64,000 nucleotides of DNA from Glycomyces sp. L485 (lineage in GTDB: Bacteria; Actinomycetota; Actinomycetes; Mycobacteriales; Micromonosporaceae), in contig NZ_JAKZEW010000001.1 of assembly GCF_022548875.1 (NCBI RefSeq), forward strand, positions 186,264 through 250,263, in the 5' to 3' direction. Shown piece after piece: positions 25,589-34,183 of this stretch. The position numbers were made by a program, and so were the translations under genes. Under the pieces are notes generated by a model. The model was given only the letters and a program-made list of their open reading frames with translations. It did not search any database and was not told the DNA's origin. The number at the start of each line of letters is the position of its first letter. Positions within the stretch are counted from its first letter, which is position 1.

Positions 25589-26429
25589 CTATGCACGGCC
25601 TCCGATGAGCACCGTCGCCGGATGCCCGTTGACGAGGACCTCGTGGGTCGAGGAGATCCGGAGGTCGTTGCTGATCAGCGCTTCCTCGACCGTCTCACCG
25701 GCTTTCCTGGAGACCAGGGTCACGAATCTCCCGTCGCGAGGATCGAGGACTCTGTCGAAGGCCCGAGCCATCGCGCCGAAGAACTCAGGCAGCGCCATGT
25801 CGATCTGCTCGTATTCGCCCCAAGGCGGATCGGTGACGATGACGTCCACTCCGTGGTCCTCGATCGAGGGGAGGCGCAAGGCGTCGTCGGCCAGGAATGC
25901 GACTCGCCGACTCTCCCGCAGCGCCGGAGGAAAGCCGTCCCTGAGATTCTCGGGCCTTCGCCGGACGTTCGCGCCTGCTGTGGCGGCGGCAGAGCATGAG
26001 GCGGTCGAAGTCGGTCCTGCCGACGAGCCAGTACTCCTCGCCCAGACCGCGCGCGGCCACTCTCCTGCCGGACGCGGCGGCGATCGTCGACTCGAGGTCG
26101 CTCTTGACGCGCGAATCGATGGAGACGAGCTCGCCGTCGACATGGCACATCACTCGGAACGTGCTCGCGTAACTGTCGAGGCGGCCGGACTCGATGGTCT
26201 CCGACAGATCCAGGACTCCCGTCTCGACGCCGCGCCGGAGTACGTCGGCGATGACGGTGAAGGAGTTCTTCACAAAGGGGATCTTCTCGATATTCGAGCG
26301 CTTCGAATCGGTCTCGAAGATCATCGAGCCGTCGTCGGTGTAGACGACATACGGCCTGTGAACATATGTCCCGATGGATTCTGTGACCAGCGCACTCGTA
26401 CCGGCCGGAAACTGGACATAGTAGCGCAT
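25589..26429 (-). pseudogene. Decayed RNA methyltransferase (TRM11/THUMP-like)
   Basis: The N-terminal part starts at ATG 26429 (MRYYVQFPAGTSALVTESIG) and runs to VGRTDFDRLMLCRRHS near 25985 in one frame. The C-terminal part, with VIVTDPPWGEYEQIDMALPE (motif IV, catalytic DPPWG) and ending VLVNGHPATVLIGGRA, is in another frame to 25589. In intact relatives about 70 residues containing the SAM-binding motif I (DPFxGxG type) lie between these parts. Here only about 35 poorly conserved codons do, so there is both a frameshift and an internal deletion. The product would be non-functional. Confidence 0.7.
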
Positions 26430-26487
26430 GGCGCTCAACCATACATGGAGACTCCTCAACGATGAGTAGCGTGGGGAGGGAACGGGA

Positions 26488-27144
26488 ATGCCCGCGGAAG
26501 GGGATCGATCCATGGCACGTGTCAAGACCCTCGACGACCTGCGGCGGCGCTGGGACAAGGAAGCCGACCACTACGACCGGTCGATGACCTGGGCCGAGCG
26601 CCGGTTCTTCGACGACACCCGCGACTGGATCGCCGGCCGGGCGCAGGGGAGGACGCTGGAGGTCGCGATCGGCACCGGCCTCAACCTGGAGCACTACCCC
26701 GAGGGCGTGGAGCTGACCGGAATCGATCTGAGCCCGCGCATGCTCGACGGGGCGAAGCGGCGGGCGAGCGAACTCGGGCGCGACGCCGACCTGCGCACCG
26801 GCGACGCCCAGCGTCTCGACTTCCCCGACGGATCGTTCGACACCGTCGTCTGCACGTTCTCGCTGTGCGCCGTCCCCGACGACCGGCGGGCGGTGGCCGA
26901 GATGGTGCGGGTGCTGCGCCCCGGCGGACTGCTGCTGCTGGCCGACCACGTGGTGGCCGGGCCGCGGTGGATCCGCGCGGTGCAGGCGCTCATCGAAATC
27001 GGCTCGATCCGGATCGGCGGCGAGTACTTCCGTCGCCGCCCGATCAGGCACGTCCTGGCGGCCGGATTGTCGATCGAGGCCCACGACCGGTTCAAGGCCG
27101 GCCTGATCGAGCGTCTGGCCGCCCGCAGACCCGGCCGGGAGTGA
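26488..27144 (+). CDS. Class I SAM-dependent methyltransferase (UbiE-like)
   Basis: 218 residues. Motif I reads LEVAIGTGLNLEHYP, motif II GIDLSPRMLDGAKRRA, then GDAQRLDFPDGSFDTVVCTF and MVRVLRPGGLLLLADHV, a complete Methyltransf_11 core. The N-terminal WDKEADHYDRSM is typical of quinone or small-molecule methyltransferases. GGGGAGGGAA precedes ATG 26488; ATG 26512, behind GGAAGGGG, is an equally good alternative. It stands alone between two minus-strand genes. Substrate not predictable. Confidence 0.8.
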   Translation: MPAEGDRSMARVKTLDDLRRRWDKEADHYDRSMTWAERRFFDDTRDWIAGRAQGRTLEVAIGTGLNLEHYPEGVELTGIDLSPRMLDGAKRRASELGRDADLRTGDAQRLDFPDGSFDTVVCTFSLCAVPDDRRAVAEMVRVLRPGGLLLLADHVVAGPRWIRAVQALIEIGSIRIGGEYFRRRPIRHVLAAGLSIEAHDRFKAGLIERLAARRPGRE

Positions 27145-27217
27145 CCGCCGAGCCGATCGGGCGAGCAGCCGACGTCTGAGGGCGTCGAGGATCGCCTGGC
27201 CTGAACGGGCCGGGCCT

Positions 27218-28489
27218 TCAGCCGGTGGGGATGCCGCCGTTCTCCAGCGGGACCGGGTCGGCCTCGACCTCCTCCACCCGCCCGATCGTCACGCTGTAGG
27301 TGGTGCCCACGTAGTCCTGCACGCCCTGGTCAACGCTCGCTATCCCGACGGTGCTGTAGCCGGCGTGGTTCCCGTCGCTGTACGAGACCGGCACGATCCC
27401 GTTGCCGAGCAGCTCGCCCGACTCCACCGCCTCGATGAGCGATTCGCGGGTCGGCTCCTCCCCGGCGGCGGCGAGCGCCTCGGCGAACAGGTAGCCCACG
27501 CTCATGCCGAACACGGTGTTGGCGGTGAACGGCGCGCCGCCGTTGTACTCGTCGTTGATCTGCTTGAACAGCTCGACCCACTCGCCGTCGGGGCTGAACG
27601 GCAGGTAGTTCACGCTGACCATGCCCTGCAGCAGCGCCGGGCCGTTCTCGGCGCCGAGGTACTCCACCAGCGTCGGGTAGTCGGCGCCGGAGGAAGAGAC
27701 GTACCACCGGGGGAACCATTCGAGCTGCGCGGCCGTGCCGACCGACAATGCGGTGAACCCGTTGATCGTGCCGAGGATGTTCACCTCGCAGCCGGCCTCC
27801 ATCATCGCGGCGATCTGCGGGGTCACGTCCTCCTTGGAGGTCGAGTAGATCTGGATCTCGGTGATCTCGTTGCCGCCGACGACACTCTCGACGCCCTCCA
27901 GGATGCCCTCGCCGTAGTCGTCGTCCTGCCCGAGCACGCAGATCGACGCGTCCGGGTCCTGGTCGACCGCGTACTGGGCGAGCGCGGCTCCCTCGGTCAC
28001 GTACTCGGCGTTGAAGCCGAACGTGTTCGGGTAGACCCTCGGATCGTTCCAGATGCGGGACCCCGAGGAGATGAACAGGTCAGGCACGCCCTCCTCGTCG
28101 AGGTAGTCGAGCACCGCCGAGTGGGTGGGCGTGCCCAGGCCGTTGACGATGGCGAAGACCTCGTCCTCGCTCACGAGCTCGGTCACCGAATTCAATGTGT
28201 TGAAGGGGTCGTACTCGTCGTCCTCGACCAGGTACTCGATGCTGCGGCCGTGGATGCCGCCGTTGTCGTTGACGTACTCGAAGTAGGCCGAGGTCGCCGC
28301 CGAGATCGTCGAGTATCCGGCCGCGGCCGGGCCGGTCAGGGGATGGTGAGTGCCGATCGTCACCGTGTCGTCGGTGACCCCGGGGGTGCCCTCGTCGCTC
28401 GGTTCGGTGCACGCGGCCAGCCCGAAGACCGTCGCCGTAGTCATGGCCGCGACGGCCGACCTTCTTGCGGGAGTGCGCATTCCGATCAC
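27218..28489 (-). CDS. Branched-chain-amino-acid-type solute-binding lipoprotein (orphan)
   Basis: 423 residues. Lipobox LAAC (residues 24-27) and a Peripla_BP_6/LivJ-type domain: VTIGTHHPLTGPAAAGYSTI near the N-terminus, YVNDNGGIHGR, then LGQDDDYGEGILEGVE. Such proteins capture amino acids, amides or aromatic acids for a Liv-type importer. No permease or ATPase genes are adjacent, so it either serves a remote importer or acts as a sensor. The start ATG is followed by a second ATG (MIGM); AGAGAGGTGATC precedes the first. An orphan response regulator lies upstream on the same strand. Confidence 0.85.
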   Translation of the reverse strand: MIGMRTPARRSAVAAMTTATVFGLAACTEPSDEGTPGVTDDTVTIGTHHPLTGPAAAGYSTISAATSAYFEYVNDNGGIHGRSIEYLVEDDEYDPFNTLNSVTELVSEDEVFAIVNGLGTPTHSAVLDYLDEEGVPDLFISSGSRIWNDPRVYPNTFGFNAEYVTEGAALAQYAVDQDPDASICVLGQDDDYGEGILEGVESVVGGNEITEIQIYSTSKEDVTPQIAAMMEAGCEVNILGTINGFTALSVGTAAQLEWFPRWYVSSSGADYPTLVEYLGAENGPALLQGMVSVNYLPFSPDGEWVELFKQINDEYNGGAPFTANTVFGMSVGYLFAEALAAAGEEPTRESLIEAVESGELLGNGIVPVSYSDGNHAGYSTVGIASVDQGVQDYVGTTYSVTIGRVEEVEADPVPLENGGIPTG

Positions 28490-28641
28490 CTCTCTGTGTT
28501 CGCGGCAGGCGGGGCACGGTATAACGCCCGAATGTGTGCGCGTTGCGAAATCGTACGCGGATTCGGACGCCCGCGGGGTCCGGGGCTACCGACCAGTAGC
28601 CATCGGTTCCCCGGGCGTTCCGGCCCTGCCCGCGCGCTGCC

Positions 28642-29340
28642 TCAACGAGCGGGACCCGGCCGGCGCAGCGCGTAGCCGAAGCCGCGGACCGTCTGGATCA
28701 GCGGGGGGTCCATCACGTCGATCTTCCTGCGCAGATAGTGAACGCACGCCTCTACGACGCGGTTGTTGCCGCCGAAGTCGTACTGCCAGACCCGGTCGAG
28801 GATCTGGTCCCTGCTGACCACCTTGCCCGCATTGATCATCAGGTACCGCAGCAGCCGGAACTCGACGGGGGACAGCTCGATCGCCCGCCCCGCCCGCCGC
28901 ACCTCGTAACGGGCCTCGTCGAGCTCCAGGTCCGCGTACCGCAGCAACTGCTCCTCGGTCGGCATGTCGGCCCCGGCACGCCGCAAGACCGCCTGGATCC
29001 GCAGCACCACAGCTTCGAGGTCGAACGGCTTGGCGACGCATTCGTGCCCCGCGAACCGGTCGCGCGCGGCACCCGGCGAGGCCAGGTACAGGGCCGGGAG
29101 GTCCCGGCCGCCGGCGCGGAGCCGCTCCACGAGTTCGGGGCCGTCGATGTCGGGCAGCGCCACGTCCAGGACCACGAGGTCGGGAGCGAAGTCTTCGGCG
29201 TAGCGCAGGGCCTCGGCCCCGTCTCGCGCGAACACCGCCTCGAAGCCTGTCAGCCGCAGCGCGGCCGACAGCAGTACGCCGTTGTTCCCCTCGTCGTCCA
29301 CGACGAGGATCCGGGGCTTGTCCGAAGACGCATCGATCAT
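28642..29340 (-). CDS. Orphan OmpR/PhoB-family response regulator
   Basis: 232 residues. A receiver domain (about 9-120) contains the acidic pocket VVDDE, the phospho-accepting Asp in VVLDVALPD, Ser in place of the usual Thr (LYLASPG) and the Lys in VAKPFD. A winged-helix DNA-binding domain follows (about 130-228) with LSPVEFRLLRYLMINAGKVV and VRGFGYAL. Tail sequence and length are normal. No histidine kinase gene is in the window. The gene precedes two LCP genes read in the same direction, 62 nt downstream of the first of them, but a functional link is not shown. Confidence 0.9.
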   Translation of the reverse strand: MIDASSDKPRILVVDDEGNNGVLLSAALRLTGFEAVFARDGAEALRYAEDFAPDLVVLDVALPDIDGPELVERLRAGGRDLPALYLASPGAARDRFAGHECVAKPFDLEAVVLRIQAVLRRAGADMPTEEQLLRYADLELDEARYEVRRAGRAIELSPVEFRLLRYLMINAGKVVSRDQILDRVWQYDFGGNNRVVEACVHYLRRKIDVMDPPLIQTVRGFGYALRRPGPAR

Positions 29341-29402
29341 GCCTCAGGAGTATCGACCGCGTCCGAACCCGATCTGGGAAGATCTTGAGGGAACGTTGAG
29401 AA

Positions 29403-30458
29403 TCAGGTGTCGGACTTGACCCATTCAGGATACTGGAGCATCCACTGGTCCACGGTGTCGTTCCGCAGCGCTTCCCACAGCGCGTCGGCCGCGATCTGCT
29501 CCTCGGTCCCGACATGGGTGACCTCGTAGTCGATCCCGTCGATCTTCTCGCCGGACGCGGGAACGCGGATGGAGTCGATGTGGTCGGGGTCGAGATCGCG
29601 GAGGTTGACCACCAGGTCCGTCACCTCCAGCCCCGGAGGCAGGTCCAGTTTCAGCGAGCTGCCGAAGCCGTCGAGCAGTCCGGTCAGCTTCGTCGGGTCC
29701 TTGTGGAAGCCCTGCGCCTTAGCCTCGCGCAGGAGCGACTTGATGGCCTGCTGCTGCATCGCCTGGCGCCCGTAGTCGCCGCCTCGGCCGCTCTCCCAGT
29801 CAGAGGGCCGGCCCCAGGCCTTGCGCTGGCGCACCAGGTCGAGCGACTCGTCCTTGTCGTAGTAGGCGCAGCCCTCGGGGAAGGTCCGCCGGTCGCCGTG
29901 GATCGAGGTGATCTCGTGCCACGGGCACAACTCGATCTCCCCGACCATGTCCACCAGGTCGAGGAATCCCTCGAAGTTCACCGTCGCCCCGAGGTGGAAC
30001 TGCACGCCCGTCAAGTCGTCGATCGTCTCCACCACGTTCGAGCGCGTGACGTCCCAGTCGTCGCTGATGGAGGCGGCGTGGTTGAGCTTGTATTCGCAGG
30101 GGCCGTTCCCCCAGTCCGGCCCGCAGTCGGGGATCGGCACGAGCAGGTCGCGGGGCAGTGACACCATCGCCACGTCGGTCAGGTCCTCGTTGACATGAAC
30201 CATGATCATCGTGTCCGACCGGGTCGACCCGCCCTGCTCGTCGACGCCGAGCACCAGGATGTCGAGGGGCCCGGCGAGGTTCTCCACGTCGACCTCGGCG
30301 CGGTTGTCACCGAGGATGTCCTCGTGCTCGACAGCGCCGTTCGCTGTGTCGAGCCCGTACTGCGCGACGGCCGCCGCGCCCCCGGCGACCACCGTCGTCA
30401 GCCCGCCCGCGTACAGCATCACGTGCGCCCACCAGGGGGCATGGGTCTTGCCGGTCAT
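29403..30458 (-). CDS. LytR-CpsA-Psr (LCP) family protein A
   Basis: 351 residues. One N-terminal membrane helix (about 12-30) is followed by the extracellular LCP domain: DILVLGVDEQGGSTRSDTMI, VSLPRDLLVPIPDC and the late LVRQRK motif with conserved Arg residues. LCP enzymes transfer undecaprenyl-linked glycopolymers onto peptidoglycan. An extra Cys-containing segment (DCGPDWGNGPCEYKLN) and CPWHEITSIH...CAYYDK suggest disulfides. It is a close relative of the next gene upstream (LCP B), with the same PWWA N-terminus, so the pair arose by tandem duplication. Confidence 0.9.
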   Translation of the reverse strand: MTGKTHAPWWAHVMLYAGGLTTVVAGGAAAVAQYGLDTANGAVEHEDILGDNRAEVDVENLAGPLDILVLGVDEQGGSTRSDTMIMVHVNEDLTDVAMVSLPRDLLVPIPDCGPDWGNGPCEYKLNHAASISDDWDVTRSNVVETIDDLTGVQFHLGATVNFEGFLDLVDMVGEIELCPWHEITSIHGDRRTFPEGCAYYDKDESLDLVRQRKAWGRPSDWESGRGGDYGRQAMQQQAIKSLLREAKAQGFHKDPTKLTGLLDGFGSSLKLDLPPGLEVTDLVVNLRDLDPDHIDSIRVPASGEKIDGIDYEVTHVGTEEQIAADALWEALRNDTVDQWMLQYPEWVKSDT

Positions 30459-30539
30459 CGGCGCTCCTACGAGGTCCGTCAGCTCATTCCGCTAGACATG
30501 ACGCTTCGGGGAAGCCGCGCGGTTGCAGAGGACGCCGCG

Positions 30540-31661
30540 TCAGTCCTCGGCGGGCTCAGTGGCCTCGTCCGCGACCTCGGATCCCGCCCCGCCGCAGTCG
30601 GGGTCGGCGTCTCCGTTGGTCCACTCCGGGTACCGGCAGATCCACTCCTCGAGCGTGTCGTCACGGATCGCCTGGTACAGCGACTCGGCCGCGATCTGCT
30701 CCTCGCCCTCGTGCGTGACCACGTACGACGTCCCGTTGATCTCCTCGGCCGACGACGGCACGCCGATCGAGATGATCCCGCCCGGGTCGATGTCCCTCAT
30801 CTGCGTGATCATGTCGATCAGCGAGTAGTTGCCCACGTCGAGCGTGAGCGCCTCACCGAAGCTGTTGAGCAGGTCCACGGCCTTCGTCGGGTTCGTGGCG
30901 TAGCCCTCCTCCTTGGCGCGCTCCAGGATCTTCTTGATCGCCTGCTGCTGCATCTTCTGGCGCCCGAAGTCGCCCCACGTGCCGTTCGCGTAGTCCTCGT
31001 CCCAGTCCCACACGTACCGCTGCCGGACGATGTCCAGTGCCCCGTCCTTGTCGTACTCGGCGCACCCGCCCGGATAGGTCACGTTCGTGTGAATCGAGGT
31101 GATCTCGTGCCACGGGCACAGCTCGATCGTGCCCAGCTCCTCGACCATGTCCAGGAAGCCCTCGAAGTTCGCGATCGCGCCGCCGTCGAAGTTGACGCCC
31201 GTCAGATGCGTGACGGTCTCGGCGGTGTTCCCGAACGACTCGCCCCAGTCCTCCGAGAACGCGAAAGCCTCGGTGAGCTTCGTCTGCTGAGCCGGCACGC
31301 CGCTGGGGACGCTCACCAGCAGGTCCCGCGGCAGCGAGACCATCGTGACCTGCGAGAGGTCCTCGTTGACGTGGACGATGATGTCGGCGTCGGTGCGGGC
31401 CAGACCGCCCGCGCCCACCCGCTCGTCGGTGCCGAGGACCAGGAAGTTCAGCGGCCCCTCGATATCCTCGCCCTCGGTCTCCACGCGCTGGTCGCCGAGG
31501 AGGTCCTGCGTCTCGACGGCGCTGTTGACCAGGCTGAGACTCACCTGCGTCGCGATCGCGGCACCGCCGGATACGACCATCACCATCGCACCGGAGATGA
31601 CCATCGCCTTCGCCCACCACGGGGACGACGCCTTCGCCGCATGGCTCATCCGCTCGCTCAC
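30540..31661 (-). CDS. LytR-CpsA-Psr (LCP) family protein B
   Basis: 373 residues from a GTG behind GGGAGCA. Same design as LCP A: a membrane helix (about 17-37), then the LCP domain with NFLVLGTDERVGAGG, TDADIIVHVNEDL, VSLPRDLLVSVPSG and IVRQRYVWDWDED. A Glu/Ala-rich tail follows the domain. The catalytic Arg and Asp positions of the LCP family are present. It lies 81 nt upstream of LCP A and is probably co-transcribed. Substrate glycopolymer unknown; the envelope glycan genes at 45-50 kb are candidates. Confidence 0.9.
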   Translation of the reverse strand: MSERMSHAAKASSPWWAKAMVISGAMVMVVSGGAAIATQVSLSLVNSAVETQDLLGDQRVETEGEDIEGPLNFLVLGTDERVGAGGLARTDADIIVHVNEDLSQVTMVSLPRDLLVSVPSGVPAQQTKLTEAFAFSEDWGESFGNTAETVTHLTGVNFDGGAIANFEGFLDMVEELGTIELCPWHEITSIHTNVTYPGGCAEYDKDGALDIVRQRYVWDWDEDYANGTWGDFGRQKMQQQAIKKILERAKEEGYATNPTKAVDLLNSFGEALTLDVGNYSLIDMITQMRDIDPGGIISIGVPSSAEEINGTSYVVTHEGEEQIAAESLYQAIRDDTLEEWICRYPEWTNGDADPDCGGAGSEVADEATEPAED

Positions 31662-31760
31662 TACTGCTCCCAGGGGAAATCCGTTGTCTGCGACTCACAC
31701 GCGCAGCTCACTGGCGGGGTTGCGTCAGGGGGTGCTAGCAGCACCCTAGAACACCGAAGA

Positions 31761-32864
31761 TCAGTATCCGCCGACCCCTCCGCCGGTCGTGGGGGATCCG
31801 CCCGAAGAATCGGACAGAACAATGAAATACACCGCGACGGCCGCCACTACAAGCCCGATGACCACCGCGAACGCGATCTTCCACGCGCTCCACGGCCGCT
31901 CGCCGGTGACCCGCCCCGTCTGGCCGCTCACCAGCACCTGCCACGACTTGCCCCCGAACAGGTACACCACCAGCCACACCGGCAGCAGGAGCAGCTTGTA
32001 CTTGATGTTCGAGTACGACGTGTCGATCGAGTGGACGCGCTGCTCGTCACCGCCGATGTCGCGGCGCACGTCCCGCTCGATCACGCGCGCCATCCTCTCC
32101 TTGGCGTGCCCGAGCCCCTGCTCGGGCTCGATGTCGTAGCGCTGCGTGTGGTGCCCGGACAGGAACTCCGGCTGGTAGGCGAGCGCCTGCCCCGTCGGCC
32201 AGTCCTCGCCGAGCTTCTCCAGGTACGCGTGCGAGACGTGGTTCGTGGCCGGCACGACCACATCGTCGAAGGACCGCGAGACGGTGCCCCTCGCCAGGTG
32301 CCAGCGGGTGCGCCGCGACCGGTTCCCGTTGGAGTCCTCGACGTAGTAGTGCTCCCCGCGCTGGCCGGTGTACCGCGAACGCGTATCGGCGTCCCACGTC
32401 CAGTGCGGCAGGTAGGTGCTCTTGAGCGACTCGGCCTCGTCGACGTGCTTGAACCTGTTCGGCGCGAACCACCGGCTGCGCACCCACTCGCGCAGCCGCT
32501 CGCGGGCCGCGGCCCGGTCGACCTGGAACGGCAGCACGCCCTCCGGCGGCACCAGGTCCGGGTTGAACTCGTCGGCGACGACGGGCGCGTCGCAGAACTG
32601 GCACACGTCCGACCACGTGTCGGACTCGGTGTGGGCCCCGCACTGCGTGCACACGAACAGGTTCGCCGGCACCTCGGACCGCGGCCGCCTCGGCTTGGAG
32701 GCGAGCGAGGCCCAGTCCCGGTCGACGACGCGGCGCCGCTTCAGCTCGATCTGCTGATGGGTTCCGCAGTAAGGGCAGGTCAGGGCGCTCGAACCGGGCT
32801 TGAACTCGAGCTGGGCGCCGCAGGTGTTGCAGGGGTAGGTCTGGCCGGCGGACTGTTCGGTCAC
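31761..32864 (-). CDS. Double zinc-ribbon membrane protein (YdjG-like)
   Basis: 367 residues. Two zinc ribbons open the protein: YPCNTCGAQLEF...CPYCGTH (about 10-36) and FVCTQCGAH...CQFCDAP (about 70-95). A long soluble part with LPHWTWDADTRSRYTGQRGE follows, then two C-terminal membrane segments (about 290-310 and 328-350) and a Gly-rich tail. The arrangement resembles Bacillus YdjG, encoded beside the SPFH protein YdjI in the pspA operon and linked to membrane stress. Here the SPFH gene lies 9 nt upstream in the same operon, which supports that comparison. Confidence 0.75.
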   Translation of the reverse strand: MTEQSAGQTYPCNTCGAQLEFKPGSSALTCPYCGTHQQIELKRRRVVDRDWASLASKPRRPRSEVPANLFVCTQCGAHTESDTWSDVCQFCDAPVVADEFNPDLVPPEGVLPFQVDRAAARERLREWVRSRWFAPNRFKHVDEAESLKSTYLPHWTWDADTRSRYTGQRGEHYYVEDSNGNRSRRTRWHLARGTVSRSFDDVVVPATNHVSHAYLEKLGEDWPTGQALAYQPEFLSGHHTQRYDIEPEQGLGHAKERMARVIERDVRRDIGGDEQRVHSIDTSYSNIKYKLLLLPVWLVVYLFGGKSWQVLVSGQTGRVTGERPWSAWKIAFAVVIGLVVAAVAVYFIVLSDSSGGSPTTGGGVGGY

Positions 32865-32873
32865 TGGGGGCTC

Positions 32874-33974
32874 CTATTGAGGGGGCAGGGGAGGGGGCAC
32901 CGCCCCGAGGACGCTCGCGAGCTCGGGGATCTCGCCGGCGGCCCTCCAGCCGTCCTGCCCAGCCCGCCATGCGAGGGTCTCGCGCGTCAGCTCGCCGGAG
33001 GCCGCCTTCTGCCGCAGGGCCTGCTCGTCGAACGGCCCCGCCTGGCTGCCGCCGATCCCGAGATACCACTGGCCGGTGCTCGGCAGCGGCGGCGGGGCCG
33101 CCGCGGCGGCCGGCTGCGAGCTGTTCATGTTCTGGGCCATCTGCTGACCGACGGCCATGCCCGCGCCGAGGCCGAGGCCGTCGGCGGCCCCGCCGCCGTG
33201 GCCGGCGGACTCCTCCAGCGCGTTCGCAGCCTGGAACTGCGTGTACTGGTTCAGATCGCCGACGACGCCGATGGACGTGCGCTTGTCCAGCGCCTCCTCG
33301 ACCTCCTTCGGCAGGGAGATGTTCGAGATCGTGAAGGCCGGCACGTCCAGGCCCAGCGACGACAGCTGCCTCGCGACGGTGCCGCGCAGCTGCTCGCCGA
33401 TCTGGTCCTGGTGGACGGCCATGTCGAGCACGGGGATGCCCGACGAGGCGATCGCGGGCGCGAACGCCGCGACGACCTTTTCACGCAGCCAGCTCTCGAT
33501 CTCCTCGGTGCGGAATCGCCCGTCGGTCCCGGCTGCCTCGCGCAGCAGCTTCGCCGGATCGGTGACGCGCACGCTGTAGGCGCCGAACGCGCGGATGCGC
33601 ACCGGCCCGAACTCGGGGTCGCGCACCATCACGGGGTTCTTCGTGCCCCATTTGAAGTCGGTGAACTGCCGGGAGTTGACGAAGTACACCTCGGCCTTGA
33701 ACGGCGAGTTGAACCCGTGCCGCCAGCCCTTGAGGGTCGACAGGATCGGCAGGTTCTGGGTTTCAAGCGTGTAGGTGCCCGGGCCGAACACGTCCGCGAG
33801 CCGACCCTCGTTGACGAACGCCGCCGTCTGGGACTCGCGCACGACGAGCCGGGCGCCCATCTTGATCTCATTGTCGTAGCGGGGGAACCGCCACACCATG
33901 GTGTCGCGAGAATCGTCGAGCCATTCGACGATGTCGACGAACTCGCCGCGCAGTTTCGAGAACAAGTCCTCCAC
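32874..33974 (-). CDS. SPFH-domain protein with C-terminal GYF-like domain (YdjI-like)
   Basis: 366 residues. The N-terminal two thirds form an SPFH/virion-core-like domain (ESQTAAFVNEGRLADVFGPG; FAPAIASSGIPVLDMAVHQD), found in proteins that cluster at membranes. A Gly/Pro/Ala-rich linker leads to a GYF_2-type domain (about 306-355, QWYLGIGGSQAGPFDEQALR), a fold that binds proline-rich peptides. The protein itself ends PPPLPPQ, a potential ligand for such a domain. It is the first gene of the pair with the zinc-ribbon membrane protein. Membrane-stress or envelope-integrity role inferred from the Bacillus YdjI parallel. Confidence 0.8.
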   Translation of the reverse strand: MEDLFSKLRGEFVDIVEWLDDSRDTMVWRFPRYDNEIKMGARLVVRESQTAAFVNEGRLADVFGPGTYTLETQNLPILSTLKGWRHGFNSPFKAEVYFVNSRQFTDFKWGTKNPVMVRDPEFGPVRIRAFGAYSVRVTDPAKLLREAAGTDGRFRTEEIESWLREKVVAAFAPAIASSGIPVLDMAVHQDQIGEQLRGTVARQLSSLGLDVPAFTISNISLPKEVEEALDKRTSIGVVGDLNQYTQFQAANALEESAGHGGGAADGLGLGAGMAVGQQMAQNMNSSQPAAAAAPPPLPSTGQWYLGIGGSQAGPFDEQALRQKAASGELTRETLAWRAGQDGWRAAGEIPELASVLGAVPPPLPPQ

Positions 33975-34183
33975 ACCTTCCTTCTGATCGGGCCCCGATC
34001 CACTCTAGCGCCGCGCCGCGCGCCGCAGGGCTCGCGACGGGCGCCGGTCCCGCGGGCCCCGCCCGGCACGGGCGACGACCAGCGCGGAGAACGCTTCGCG
34101 CTCAAACGCATCGAGCCGCCGGTGTGGCGCGAAAGCCGAGGCCTCCTCTGGATATATCCGCTTCGGGGTGGCAGGATAGTGCT

